From contig NZ_CP085335.1 in the NCBI RefSeq assembly GCF_020618475.1, positions 372,001-436,000 on the forward strand: 64,000 bases of DNA. The letters are read 5' to 3'. Of this stretch, positions 8,344 to 17,119 are shown piece after piece (position 1 is the first letter of the stretch; each line of letters starts with the position of its first letter). The stretch is from Haladaptatus halobius. GTDB lineage: Archaea; Halobacteriota; Halobacteria; Halobacteriales; Haladaptataceae. The notes under the pieces were generated by a model that saw nothing but the letters and a program-made list of their open reading frames with translations, ran no database searches and was not told the DNA's origin. Both the position numbers and the translations under genes were made by a program.

Positions 8344-8874
8344 TCACTCCCGGTCGTAGACGTCGGTGACGAACAGGGCGAGCGCCCCGGCGACCGCGTG
8401 TTCCAACGCTTCTTGTCGGTCGATGATGCCGTCCGTGAGCGCCCCCGCCGCACCCTGCTTTTTCGCCACGTCGGACTCGCCGAGCACGTCGTCCATGACG
8501 GGGCCGAGTTCCTCCCCATCTCGAATCCGGAGAGCGACCGGTTCGGGGAGTTGCAGGCGCGGCCCGCTTCCACGTCCCAGCGATTCCCCGTCGGTCACGG
8601 CGGCCCACATGGTGAGGTAGAGACCGTCCGCGTCGGCAACCTCGCTCACTCCGCCTTCGAGTCCGACGCCGAGGTCGCGTCCGGCGGCGGCGCGGCGAGC
8701 GCGGTTCTCCGCGCCCGCTAGCGTTTCGCGCTCGCCGAACGGCTGCTCGGCGACGCCGGATTCGGCCCCGACCGACTCGACGACGACCGGGTCGACCTGC
8801 GTCTCACGGGCGTCGAAAACGGCTTCGACGGCGGCGATCTTCACGGGATTTCGACTGCCTACGCCGACTCGCAT
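8344..8874 (-). CDS. inosine/xanthosine triphosphatase (DUF84, YjjX family)
   Basis: A 176-residue house-cleaning NTPase that removes non-canonical purine triphosphates (ITP, XTP). The N-terminus MRVGVGSRNPVKIAAVEAVF matches the substrate loop (SxNPxK) of the YjjX/DUF84 family. Other family strings are EQPFGERETLAGAENRA, GVGLEGGVSEV and the C-terminal GAAGALTDGIIDRQEALEHA. Length fits the family (170-180 residues). It is followed upstream on the same strand by the cobalamin-binding protein gene, 35 bp away, so the two may be cotranscribed. Confidence 0.9.
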   Translation of the reverse strand: MRVGVGSRNPVKIAAVEAVFDARETQVDPVVVESVGAESGVAEQPFGERETLAGAENRARRAAAGRDLGVGLEGGVSEVADADGLYLTMWAAVTDGESLGRGSGPRLQLPEPVALRIRDGEELGPVMDDVLGESDVAKKQGAAGALTDGIIDRQEALEHAVAGALALFVTDVYDRE

Positions 8875-8909
8875 GTCCGCCTCCAGTCTCCGACCGAACT
8901 TGGCTATTT

Positions 8910-9659
8910 CTACTCCATCGCTTCGGGGTGGAGCGTAGCGGCCATCGTCTCGATTCCGTCCATCAGCCGCGGACTCGGCTGGTTCAGTACGGAGTCGTCT
9001 AACACGTGAACCGCGTCGCGTTCGAGCGCGGGAACCTCCCAGTCGCGTTTCAGCACGGCTTCGCGGTCGCTTCGTTCGCCGCGTCCGCAGACGTGGAGAA
9101 AGACGTGTTCCGGTTCGGCGTCTTCGACCGCACCACGTTCGACCTCCTGCGACCGCTCGCCCGGCGCGCAAAAGGGGTAGCGACCGCCGGCGACTTCCAC
9201 CACGTCGGGAACCCAGTTTCCAGCGGCGGTCGGCGGGTTCGACCACTCCTCGCAGTAGACGACGGGGCGGTCGCGTCCCGCGACCAGTCGGCGGACGCGT
9301 TGGATTCGGTTTCGCGCTCGCCACGCGAGGTCGTGACCCGCTCGCGGCTTCCCGACCGCACGCCCGAGCACGCCGAACGACTCGACCACTTCGTCGAGCG
9401 TCCCAGGTTCGACGTGGACGACGCGATGCCCACGTTCCCGGAGTTCGTCGCGCGCGTCGGTCTGCAACGGGTCGGCGGTGAGCACGAGGTCGGGGCCGCG
9501 CGCTTCCACCGCCTCGAAATCGGGGTTCAGCCAGCCGCCGACCGCCGGCGCGTCGACCGAGCAGTGGTGCGTGACGCCCTCCAGTCGGTCGCCCGCGCCG
9601 AGCGCGCGGAGGATTTCGGTCGCACTCGGTGCGAGCGAGACGACGCGATTCGGAGCCAT
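8910..9659 (-). CDS. cobalamin-binding protein, BtuF-like, without signal peptide
   Basis: A 249-residue protein of the periplasmic-binding fold used for cobalamin/iron-siderophore uptake: RVVSLAPSATEILRALGAGD, VGGWLNPDFEAVEARGPDLVL and SFGVLGRAVGKPRAG, ending with a domain that begins VYCEEWSNPPTAAGNWVPDV. It has neither Tat motif nor lipobox, and the start at 9659 is the only one that leaves the family N-terminus intact. It may therefore act in the cytosol or be a family member repurposed as a cobalamin carrier. No BtuC or BtuD genes are adjacent. The methylmalonyl-CoA mutase 16 kb away is a B12 user, but no direct link is shown. Confidence 0.82.
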   Translation of the reverse strand: MAPNRVVSLAPSATEILRALGAGDRLEGVTHHCSVDAPAVGGWLNPDFEAVEARGPDLVLTADPLQTDARDELRERGHRVVHVEPGTLDEVVESFGVLGRAVGKPRAGHDLAWRARNRIQRVRRLVAGRDRPVVYCEEWSNPPTAAGNWVPDVVEVAGGRYPFCAPGERSQEVERGAVEDAEPEHVFLHVCGRGERSDREAVLKRDWEVPALERDAVHVLDDSVLNQPSPRLMDGIETMAATLHPEAME

Positions 9660-9803
9660 CGGTAGCACGTTCGTCTGAGGCGGAGTAAACGTTCCCTTAC
9701 CGGAGGGTAATACCTCCTTAAACATTTCGTTCGCCAGACGCCGGACGGTGATTTCACGGCCCGTGTGACTGTTTCACGAACCCAAACCCAGTCAAAAACG
9801 AAG

Positions 9804-9811
9804 TCTTTAAG
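9804..9811 (+). promoter_or_regulatory. TATA-like box upstream of tfb
   Basis: The string TCTTTAAG lies about 100 bp before the tfb ATG, in an AT-richer stretch of the 253-bp gap between the divergent btuF-like and tfb genes. If used, it gives a transcript with a leader of about 75 nt, long for a haloarchaeal mRNA and perhaps a site of regulation. Composition-based prediction. Confidence 0.3.
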
Positions 9812-9912
9812 TGCTTTTCGTCATAACGGCACGTTAAGACTACGCGGAATCCGGGTTTTACAGGTTTTTCCTGCCCGGTAGCCGACGCTCTCCCGCGCTG
9901 GGGGTACTCACC

Positions 9913-10875
9913 ATGCCAAATACGTCAATCCGAACGAGAACCGAAGAAACGGAAGTAGAGGAAGAACGAACCGGGGGCCAGAGCTGTCCCGAATGTAGCG
10001 GTAAGCTCATCGCGGACTCGGGCCACGGCGAGACCGTCTGTCAGGACTGCGGGCTGGTCGTCGAGGAAGACAACGTCGACCGCGGCCCGGAATGGCGCGC
10101 CTTCGACGCGAAAGAGAAGAACGAGAAGTCCCGCGTCGGCGCGCCGACCACGAACACGATGCACGACAAGGGGCTTTCGACCAATATCGACTGGCGGAAC
10201 AAGGACGCCTACGGGAACTCGCTGGGGTCGCGCCAGCGCGAGAAGATGCAGCGCCTGCGGAAGTGGAATGAGCGGTTCCGCACGCGCGACTCGAAAGAGC
10301 GCAACTTGAAGCAAGCGCTAGGCGAGATCGACCGGATGGCGAGCGCGCTCGGCCTGCCGGACAACGTCCGCGAGATGGCCAGCGTCATCTACCGCCGGGC
10401 GTTGAACGAAGACCTCCTTCCGGGGCGTTCCATCGAGGGCGTCTCGACCTCCTGCGTCTACGCCGCCGCGAGACAGGCCGGCGTCCCGCGCAGTCTGGAC
10501 GAGATAACGGACGTGAGCCGAGTCGACAAGAGCGAAGTGGCGCGTACCTACCGCTACGTCGTACGCGAACTCAGCCTCGAAGTGAAACCCGCCGACCCCG
10601 AGAGCTACGTCCCGCGGTTCGCATCCGGACTCGACCTCTCGGACGAGTCCGAACACCGCGCCCGCGAACTCCTGCGGAACGCGAAAGAACAGGGCGTCCA
10701 CAGCGGAAAATCACCGGTCGGTCTGGCCGCCGCCGCGGTCTACGCCGCCGCCCTCCTCACGAACGAGAAGACGACGCAGGCCGAAGTGAGCGACGTGGCG
10801 GACATCAGCGAGGTCACCATCCGCAACCGCTACCACGAACTGCTCGAAGCCGAGGAAGGCACGGTCGCGCTGTAA
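9913..10875 (+). CDS. tfb: transcription initiation factor IIB (TFB)
   Basis: A 320-residue archaeal TFB that bridges TBP, promoter DNA and RNA polymerase. The N-terminal zinc ribbon is visible (SCPECSGKL and CQDCGLVV, two CxxC pairs), followed by the B-reader/linker region (GPEWRAFDAKEKNEKSRVGAP, SLGSRQREKMQRLRKWNERF). Two cyclin-like repeats follow, about residues 125-215 (IDRMASALGLPDNVREMAS) and 220-315 (YVPRFASGLDLS, SGKSPVGLAAAAVYAAALL). The C-terminal recognition helix is ADISEVTIRNRYHELLE. Haloarchaea carry several TFB paralogues; which one this is cannot be told from the window. Confidence 0.97.
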   Translation: MPNTSIRTRTEETEVEEERTGGQSCPECSGKLIADSGHGETVCQDCGLVVEEDNVDRGPEWRAFDAKEKNEKSRVGAPTTNTMHDKGLSTNIDWRNKDAYGNSLGSRQREKMQRLRKWNERFRTRDSKERNLKQALGEIDRMASALGLPDNVREMASVIYRRALNEDLLPGRSIEGVSTSCVYAAARQAGVPRSLDEITDVSRVDKSEVARTYRYVVRELSLEVKPADPESYVPRFASGLDLSDESEHRARELLRNAKEQGVHSGKSPVGLAAAAVYAAALLTNEKTTQAEVSDVADISEVTIRNRYHELLEAEEGTVAL

Positions 10876-10939
10876 TCTTCCTCGACCGGTTTGAAAAGAG
10901 GTTTTTGCGGTGCGCCGATACATTTAGATAGCAACCGCA

Positions 10940-11968
10940 ATGGAGACCGAGCACGAGATTCACGTCGGCGACGCGAGCCAGAGTTCGCTCCCGGACGATT
11001 CGATAGACCTCGTCGTCACCTCGCCACCGTATCCGATGATAGAGATGTGGGACGACCTGTTTGCCGAGTCGAACCCCGCAATCGAATCGGCGCTGGCGCG
11101 GGAGGACGGCGACACCGCCTTCGAGTTGATGCACGACGAACTCGCTTCCGTCTGGGCCGAACTCGCCCGCGTGCTGAAACCCGGCGGTATCGCGGTGATA
11201 AACGTCGGCGACGCGACCCGGAAGATAGACGAAACCTTTCAGCTATTTCCGAACCACTCGCGGGTGCTCAGCCGACTGCGGGACTGCGGCCTGCGCCCGC
11301 TTCCGGACATCCTCTGGCGCAAACCCTCGAACCGCCTGACGAAGTTCATGGGGTCGGGGATGCTCCCGCCGAACGCCTATACCGCGCTCGAACACGAGTA
11401 TCTGCTCGTCTTTCGGAACGGCGACCCCCGCGAACTCGAACCGGGGTCGAACCGGCGCTACGAGGCGGCGTACTTCTGGGAGGAGCGAAACGAGTGGTTC
11501 TCCGACCTCTGGGTCGAAGTTCGCGGCGAGATACAGGAACTCGACCACGACGACCTGCGCGAGCGCTCCGCGGCGTTTCCGTTCGAACTCCCCTACCGAC
11601 TCGTCTCGATGTTTTCGGTCTACGGCGACACCGTCCTCGACCCATTCTGGGGGACGGGAACCACCTCGCTCGCGGCGATGGTCGCCGGCCGCAACTCGGT
11701 GGGCTACGAACTGGAAGCGGAGTTCACGGGCGTCTTCGAGCAGCGCGTCGAGTCGGTGCCCGAACTCTCGCGCGACATCGTCGGCACGCGACTCGACGAC
11801 CACCGGGAGTTCGTCCGCGAGCACGACGGGACGCTGAAGTACGACTCTCGCCACTACGACTTTCCGGTCAAGACGGCACAGGAGCGCGACATCCGATTCT
11901 ACGAGGTGACGGACGTGGCTCGCACCGGCACTCGATTCGTCGCCACGCACGAACCGTACCGCGAGTAG
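10940..11968 (+). CDS. zim: orphan DNA methyltransferase, probably CTAG-specific m4C type
   Basis: A 342-residue beta-class amino-methyltransferase with permuted motifs. Motif IV TSPPYPM is at residues 27-33 and motif I DPFWGTGTTSLAAMVAGRN near residue 235. An SPPY core fits N4-cytosine methylation. No restriction endonuclease gene is next to it, so it is an orphan methylase. Its neighbourhood (TFB just upstream, an AglD-like gene a few kb away) resembles the Haloferax locus of the CTAG methylase called Zim. This synteny is from memory, and the specificity is inferred. The ATG at 10940 follows an AT-rich ATACATTTAGATAG stretch only 15-30 bp upstream, consistent with a leaderless mRNA. Confidence 0.82.
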   Translation: METEHEIHVGDASQSSLPDDSIDLVVTSPPYPMIEMWDDLFAESNPAIESALAREDGDTAFELMHDELASVWAELARVLKPGGIAVINVGDATRKIDETFQLFPNHSRVLSRLRDCGLRPLPDILWRKPSNRLTKFMGSGMLPPNAYTALEHEYLLVFRNGDPRELEPGSNRRYEAAYFWEERNEWFSDLWVEVRGEIQELDHDDLRERSAAFPFELPYRLVSMFSVYGDTVLDPFWGTGTTSLAAMVAGRNSVGYELEAEFTGVFEQRVESVPELSRDIVGTRLDDHREFVREHDGTLKYDSRHYDFPVKTAQERDIRFYEVTDVARTGTRFVATHEPYRE

Positions 11969-12015
11969 TCGATTCGTCCGAGTAACCTTTTGTTCGGGCG
12001 GGCCGACAATCTGCC

Positions 12016-12692
12016 ATGGAGTTCGACTCGTTCGCACTCGCGGCGAGCACCGCCGATCTCGGGGGGGGGAACCCCGCGCCCGCACCCACGCCGACCTCGT
12101 CGAGTTTCGGATGGATTTGGCGGACGACCCGCTCGGCGCACTTTCGGCCTACGACGGCGAGCTACCCGTCCTCGTAACGAACCGAGCCGCGTGGGAGGGC
12201 GGCGAAGCGACCGGCGACGACGAGCGACTGGATGCCCTCGCCGGGGCCGCGGAACGCGCCGCCGTTGTCGCGATCGACGTCGAACTGGAGAGCCTGTTCG
12301 CGGAGCGCGGGGCGGCGGTCGCGGACCACGCTCGCGCGAACGACGCTGCGGTCGTCGCCTCGGTGCACGACTTCGAGACGACGCCCCCTCGGGCGAAACT
12401 GCGAGAACTGCTGGAAGACGCCACCGACCACGCCGACGTGGGAAAGCTCGCGGTCACCGCCCGGACGCGCTCCGACGTGCTCGACCTGCTCGCGGTTACG
12501 GTCAACCTCGCGAAGCGCGGGCGACGGGTGGCGACCATGGCGATGGGCGAGGTGGGCAGATACTCGCGTGCGGTCGCGCCGCTCTACGGCTCGAAGATCG
12601 GCTACGCGCCCCTCGATTTGGCGGACGCGACCACGCCGGGCCAGTACGACCTAGCGACCCTCTCACGTCTCGTTCGTGAGCTGCGCGGGTGA
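12016..12692 (+). CDS. aroD: 3-dehydroquinate dehydratase type I, frameshifted at a G9 tract
   Basis: AroD dehydrates 3-dehydroquinate in the shikimate pathway. The gene starts at ATG 12016 (MEFDSFALAASTADLG) and the bulk of the protein is in another frame from about 12070 to the stop at 12692. Key residues of the type I class are present: the catalytic His (VASVHDFETTP) and Schiff-base Lys (DVGKLAVTA), plus GSKIGYAPL near the end. The shift falls at a run of nine G (12061-12069). One extra G restores a continuous frame reading LGGGEPRARTHADLVEFRM. It could be a homopolymer sequencing error, a real mutation, or slippage-controlled expression. DHQ synthase II and ADH synthase lie 0.6-3 kb away on the other strand. 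Confidence 0.88.
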
Positions 12693-12844
12693 CGATTCAC
12701 GGAGAGTGTCGCCCGCGGTACTCGTCTTTCGTTTCGACCCGCGGAACCCGACACAGCGTGCGACTCTCGTGCGAATTCGGAGCGGTCGTTTCGCCGAAAA
12801 CGTATCGGAAGGGTTTAACACTACCCGACAACAAATCTCGGCTA

Positions 12845-13261
12845 GTGACGCAGAACCGAAAGCGCCCGTGGCTCGCGGCCCTGCTCGCGTTGGTCTACCC
12901 CGGGCTGGGCCACGCCTACTTACGCCAGTGGCTTCGCGCGCTTCTCTGGTTCGGTTTCGCCCTGACGACGGCGATGGTGTTCATCCCCGAGCAAACGTTT
13001 CAAAGCGTCGAAACCGGCGGCTGGTCGGCCTACGTGCAGGCCACTCAAGGTCTTCCGAAGGAGGTTGTCATCCCGATCCTCGTCGTCCAACTGTGCAACA
13101 TCCTCGACGCGTACTGGGCCGCCCTCCGCGGCAATCGAGCCGTAACGACCGCGGGCGGACGCGGCATGCAGTGTCCGAACTGCGGCCGAGAGGTGGACGA
13201 TGACCTTGATTTCTGCCAGTGGTGTACCGCGCCGCTCGAAAGTGACGCGACCGCGCAGTAG
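12845..13261 (+). CDS. small membrane protein with C-terminal zinc ribbon
   Basis: A 138-residue protein from a GTG start at 12845 (VTQNRKRPWLAALLALVYPG). Two or three hydrophobic segments are present (LAALLALVYPGLGHAYL, ALLWFGFALTTAMVFI, VVIPILVVQLCNILDAYW). A zinc ribbon follows at the C-terminus (MQCPNCGREV and FCQWCTAPL). This membrane-plus-ribbon layout is common in haloarchaeal proteins of unknown role. Longer upstream starts in the same frame would add a non-acidic, Arg-rich stretch typical of untranslated DNA, so they are rejected. It converges with aroB' (28 bp gap). Confidence 0.72.
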   Translation: MTQNRKRPWLAALLALVYPGLGHAYLRQWLRALLWFGFALTTAMVFIPEQTFQSVETGGWSAYVQATQGLPKEVVIPILVVQLCNILDAYWAALRGNRAVTTAGGRGMQCPNCGREVDDDLDFCQWCTAPLESDATAQ

Positions 13262-13289
13262 AACGGTTCTTGACGCGACCGCGAGCGAA

Positions 13290-14459
13290 CTACTGCTCGA
13301 TGATGCTCTCCTCGACGCGCTCGCCGAAGTGCCGAGCGCCGCCTTCGAGGAGGAGCTTCACTTCGTCGCCGACTTCAAGGTCAGTCACCGCCTTTCGCCC
13401 GTCGCGTGTTGCGACCTTGATCGTCTCCGCGTTCTGGAGGAGCGTCTCCACGCGGTCGCCATCCGCCGTCTCGACTTCGAGGCGGAACATGGGGCGTTTC
13501 TCTATCTTCACCCGTCCGACCACCGCCTCGCGGGTGTTGCCGTCGAGGTCGACGACCTGCACCTCGTCGCCGCTCTGGAGTTCCGCGAGGTACTTCGTCC
13601 CGCCGTCGGACGTCCGGACGTAGGCGTGAACCGCCCCTGCGTTCACACGGAACGGTCGGGAGGCGACGTAGGGCGACTCGGCGGTCTCCGCGTGGACGAA
13701 AAAGAGACCGCGAGACATCGACCCGACGAGCATCCCCTCGTCGTGTTCCATCAGCGACCCGGAGTCGACGCAGACGCGGTCGGCGCTCCCCGTCTGCTCG
13801 ACGGTTCGCACCTCGGCCCATTCCAGGTCGAGTTTCTCGCGCTCGGCGGCGTCCCGAACGTCGACCGTCGCGCGAATCTCGTCGGGGTCGTCGGTATCCA
13901 GCAACACCGCATCCGCGCCGAGTTCCAGCGTCTCGAACGCGGTTCGGGCCTCCTCGGCGTTCGAGACGCCCGCGACCAGCTTCGTCTCCTCGCCGATTCG
14001 CGCGATGAGGTTCTCCAGCGGGATGATCGTCCAGTCCTCGCCGACGACGATCGTGTACGCCGCCTCCTCGGCCGCCGCCTCGGCGAACGCTTCGTACTCC
14101 TCGCTCAAGATTCGGACGTAGGCTCCCTCGGCTTCGCCGTCTCGCCGGAGCGTCGAGAGGTCGGCGGAACCGGAGAAGTCGGACGGGAGGTCGACCGTCC
14201 CGTCGCCCTCGCCGTCCTTGCCGACGATACGCGCATCGACTTCGGGGCTGTCGTCCGTTTCGGCGTCCATCACGTGAACGTCGCCGTCGGAGCGGAACGC
14301 CGCGACGTTCACCTCGCCGAGTTCACGGACGCGCTCTACGTCGTGTTCGTCCACGAGCACCCAGTCGACGCCGGCCTCCAGCCCTGCCGTGATTCGTCTG
14401 CGTCGGTCGTCCCAGTCGCCGACCGCCGAGTCGGCTTTCAACCACACGGAGCGTGTCAT
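13290..14459 (-). CDS. aroB': 3-dehydroquinate synthase II (archaeal type)
   Basis: A 389-residue enzyme that oxidatively deaminates and cyclises 2-amino-3,7-dideoxy-D-threo-hept-6-ulosonate to 3-dehydroquinate with NAD. This is the second step of the archaeal entry to the shikimate pathway. Family strings visible are IVVGEDWTIIPLENLIARIG, DAVLLDTDDPDEIR, GSMSRGLFFVHAETAESPYV, ASRPFRVNAGAVHAYV and EVQVVDLDGNTREAVVGR. Start chosen at 14459 (MTRSVWLKAD) because the family begins with this strand. The enzyme for the preceding step is at 15488-16282 on the same strand, separated only by an SDR gene. Confidence 0.95.
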   Translation of the reverse strand: MTRSVWLKADSAVGDWDDRRRRITAGLEAGVDWVLVDEHDVERVRELGEVNVAAFRSDGDVHVMDAETDDSPEVDARIVGKDGEGDGTVDLPSDFSGSADLSTLRRDGEAEGAYVRILSEEYEAFAEAAAEEAAYTIVVGEDWTIIPLENLIARIGEETKLVAGVSNAEEARTAFETLELGADAVLLDTDDPDEIRATVDVRDAAEREKLDLEWAEVRTVEQTGSADRVCVDSGSLMEHDEGMLVGSMSRGLFFVHAETAESPYVASRPFRVNAGAVHAYVRTSDGGTKYLAELQSGDEVQVVDLDGNTREAVVGRVKIEKRPMFRLEVETADGDRVETLLQNAETIKVATRDGRKAVTDLEVGDEVKLLLEGGARHFGERVEESIIEQ

Positions 14460-14529
14460 AGTTCCACGGTCGAATCGGGGTGGCTTCAACGTGGCGGAAT
14501 CCGCAACTTCGCTGCGGTGGATTCCCCGT

Positions 14530-15318
14530 TCAGCAGATCTGCCACCCGCCGTCCACGTGCAGGAGTTCGCCGGTCACGTACTCCGCGTCCTCGCTCGTCA
14601 GGAAGAGCGCCGCTCCGGCGACGTCCTCGGCATGCCCCGGCCTCCCGAGCGGAATCGATTTGAGAAATCCGTCAGTCCTGGTGTCCTCCTCCATCTGCTC
14701 GGTGAGACCGTCCACGAACTCGGTCGCTATCTGGCCGGGAGCGACCGCGTTCACCCGAATCCCGCGTTCCGCGAGTTCGAGGGCCGCGCCGCGAGTAATC
14801 ATTCGAACCGCCCCCTTCGTCGCGTCGTACTGCACCTGCCCATGCTGAGCGAGGTTCGAGGAGATGGAGGCCGTGTTGAGAACGCATCCCGGTTCGTCTC
14901 GCTCCACCATGTCATTCGCAGCGGCCTGCGTCCCGAAGAAGACGCCGCGGGCGTTGACGGCGAAGATGCGGTCGAACTCCTCCGGCGAGATATCGACGAA
15001 GTCCCCGTCCACGAACAACCCGGCGTTGTTGACCATCACGTCTACTCCGCCCAGTTCGCGGGCCGCCGCCACGACCGATTCGACTTCGTCGGGGTCGGAA
15101 ACGTCCGTCTCGACGAACCTCGCCTCGCCGCCGCGTTCTTCCACGAGTTCGTGGGTCGGAACCGATTCGCTCACGTCCTTCGGGTCTTCGCGCACGTCGG
15201 CCACGACGACCGTCGCGTCCGCCTCGCCGTAGCGTAGCGCCATCGCTCGTCCGATGCCCGAACTGCCGCCGGTTACGACGACCGTCTCGCCGCCGTAGTC
15301 GTACGTCGGTGAACCCAT
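14530..15318 (-). CDS. SDR-family NAD(P)-dependent oxidoreductase
   Basis: A 262-residue classical short-chain dehydrogenase. The cofactor loop is VVTGGSSGIGRAMA, the structural motif is NNAG (DVMVNNAGLF), and the catalytic Ser-Tyr-Lys set is in ASISSN and YDATKGAV. C-terminal strings VNAVAPGQIATEF and ASGALFLTSE-like (AGAALFLTSEDAEYVTG) fit the glucose/3-oxoacyl reductase branch, but the substrate cannot be read. Asp41-like acidic residue after beta 2 (VVVADVRE) suggests preference for NAD over NADP. It lies between the two archaeal shikimate entry genes on the same strand, with a 70-bp gap to aroB'. It may just be a neighbour. Confidence 0.9.
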   Translation of the reverse strand: MGSPTYDYGGETVVVTGGSSGIGRAMALRYGEADATVVVADVREDPKDVSESVPTHELVEERGGEARFVETDVSDPDEVESVVAAARELGGVDVMVNNAGLFVDGDFVDISPEEFDRIFAVNARGVFFGTQAAANDMVERDEPGCVLNTASISSNLAQHGQVQYDATKGAVRMITRGAALELAERGIRVNAVAPGQIATEFVDGLTEQMEEDTRTDGFLKSIPLGRPGHAEDVAGAALFLTSEDAEYVTGELLHVDGGWQIC

Positions 15319-15487
15319 ACGGAAACGTAGCGGAGGGTGGTGGTTATTCGTTCGGCCGATTACGACGTCGACGTCAGCCTACTGTCGTTTCCACGCTGGC
15401 CCAGAGGACGGCCAGTGACTCGATGGTCGCCGCCAACGACGCCACGCCGCGCAGAAAGGAATCGGATGCACCGGGGCGAATACCGAC

Positions 15488-16282
15488 CTACGCTTCGACG
15501 TACAGTCCGGCGCTGTCGAGCGCGTCCTCCGCGGGGAGGTCGTCGTGAACCACGCCCGCCACGGCGTGCGCGATGGCTTCCGGGTCGTCGTGCTGGAAGA
15601 CCGACCGTCCGATGGAGACTCCCGCCGCGCCCGCGTCAATTGCGCCGCGAACCGCGGCGAGCGTCGCCCGGTCGCCCTCGGGTTTGCCGCCCGCGATGAT
15701 GACGGGGAGGCGCGTCGATTCCACGACGTGTTCGAAGCTCTCGGCGTCCCCGCTGTACGCCGTCTTCACCACGTCCGCGCCGACCTCCTCGGCGAGTCGA
15801 ACTGCGTGGCCGAGGCTCTCGGCGTCGTGTTCGTCGATACCCGGCCCCCGCGCGTAGGACATGGCGAGCACCGGGAGACCGAATCGGTCGGCCTCGGAAC
15901 AGACCCGCGCGAGTTCGCTCGTCTGCTTCGGTTCGTGGTTGCTCCCGACGTTGATGTGAAAAGAGACGGCGTCCGCGCCGGCGCGGATGGCGTCTTCGAC
16001 GGTGCCGGTCGTGCGTTTGTCGTTCGAGTCTGGACCGATGGTCGTCGAAGCGTTCAGGTGGACGATGTAGCCCGCGCCGTTCTTGTTCGGGTGGACGCGC
16101 GGCGCGATGCCTTTCTGCGTGAGGACGGCGTCGGCACCCCCCCGGGTGACCGCGTCGATGGTCGCTTCGATGTTTTTCAGTCCGCGTACCGCTCCGAGCG
16201 TGATTCCGTGATCCATCGGGACGACGACGTAGCGCCCGTCGCGCCCGATGCGGTCGAGTCGTGCTGCAGTTCCTGTGTTCAT
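15488..16282 (-). CDS. aroA': 2-amino-3,7-dideoxy-D-threo-hept-6-ulosonate (ADH) synthase
   Basis: A 264-residue class I aldolase-like enzyme that makes ADH from aspartate semialdehyde and a 6-deoxy-5-ketofructose phosphate, replacing DAHP synthase in archaea. Signatures: VVPMDHGITLGAV (catalytic Asp region), IVHLNASTTIGPDSNDKR, SFHINVGSNHE, and the Schiff-base Lys in VVKTAYSGD. The C-terminal phosphate site is VIIAGGKPEGDRA and AAGVSIGRSVFQ. The substrate aspartate semialdehyde is shared with the dap operon at the end of the window. It is followed upstream by trpA (27-bp gap, same strand), so aromatic and tryptophan genes may be partly cotranscribed. Confidence 0.95.
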   Translation of the reverse strand: MNTGTAARLDRIGRDGRYVVVPMDHGITLGAVRGLKNIEATIDAVTRGGADAVLTQKGIAPRVHPNKNGAGYIVHLNASTTIGPDSNDKRTTGTVEDAIRAGADAVSFHINVGSNHEPKQTSELARVCSEADRFGLPVLAMSYARGPGIDEHDAESLGHAVRLAEEVGADVVKTAYSGDAESFEHVVESTRLPVIIAGGKPEGDRATLAAVRGAIDAGAAGVSIGRSVFQHDDPEAIAHAVAGVVHDDLPAEDALDSAGLYVEA

Positions 16283-16309
16283 AGTGTGTGAGAGTGTGGC
16301 AAGCAGTTT

Positions 16310-17119
16310 TCAAGTGCGTTCCGGTTCCGGCGTTTCGTGCCTCCCTTCAAGCGCCCCGGATTTGAGTTCCGCGGCTTTCGATTCGAGGCGAGCGGCGACG
16401 TTCTCGCCCGACGCGACGATGTCGACGAGGGCGCTTCCGACGACGACGCCGTCCGCGCCCGCCGCAACGATTTCGCGGGCGTGTTCGCCCTCGCTCACGC
16501 CGAAGCCGACTGCCTTGGGGAGGTCGTCGTCAGCGAGGTGCGCGAGGCTCTCGTGGGTCGCGCCGCTCACGTCCGCCTGTGCGCCCGTCGTTCCCAGTCG
16601 TGCCTGCACGTAGACGAATCCCGACGCGCGTGACAGGATGCGCTCCCTGCGCTCGTCCGTGGTCGTCGGCGCGACGATGAACACGAGGTCGAGTCCCTGA
16701 TCGTCGCAGGCCGCCCGGAGCGGCCCGCTCTCTTCGACCGGGAGGTCGGGGACGATGAGACCCGAAAGACCGGCGTCCGCCGCGGCTTCCACGAACGATT
16801 CGACCCCCTCCTCGTTTCCGAACTGATAGAGGAGGTTGTAGTAGGTCATGCAGACGACGGGTACGTCCGCGTCGAGGTCGGCTACGAGTTCGAGGTAGCG
16901 GTCGGGCGTCATCCCGGCATCGAGGGCTCGCTGGATGGCGTTCTGGATGGTCGCCCCGTCGGCGATGGGTTCCGAGAACGGGAGGCCGAGTTCGATAACG
17001 TCCGCCCCGCCCCGCGCCAGCGCCCGGACGTACTCCTTCGTCGTCTCCGGGTCGGGGTCGCCCGCCACGACGTAGGGAATCAGGGCTGGTTCGTCCGAGA
17101 AGGCCGATTTGAGGTTCAT
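16310..17119 (-). CDS. trpA: tryptophan synthase alpha subunit
   Basis: A 269-residue TIM barrel that cleaves indole-3-glycerol phosphate to indole. Catalytic Glu and Asp are in [16 protein letters not shown]. Other family strings are [54 protein letters not shown] and [12 protein letters not shown]. In most TrpA the loop reads Y-x-S-x-x-G-x-T-G; here it is [11 protein letters not shown]. Its start codon overlaps the trpB stop by four bases (ATGA), indicating translational coupling; it is the last gene of trpCBA. Confidence 0.97.
   Translation of the reverse strand: MNLKSAFSDEPALIPYVVAGDPDPETTKEYVRALARGGADVIELGLPFSEPIADGATIQNAIQRALDAGMTPDRYLELVADLDADVPVVCMTYYNLLYQFGNEEGVESFVEAAADAGLSGLIVPDLPVEESGPLRAACDDQGLDLVFIVAPTTTDERRERILSRASGFVYVQARLGTTGAQADVSGATHESLAHLADDDLPKAVGFGVSEGEHAREIVAAGADGVVVGSALVDIVASGENVAARLESKAAELKSGALEGRHETPEPERT

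Noticed and set aside
15355..15487. In-frame open stretch after the ADH synthase TAG (ASDSFLRGVASLAATIESLA)
   Set aside because: ADH synthase already has its normal C-terminus. The tail has no start codon in context and no known domain, so I treat it as chance, though it looks faintly coding.
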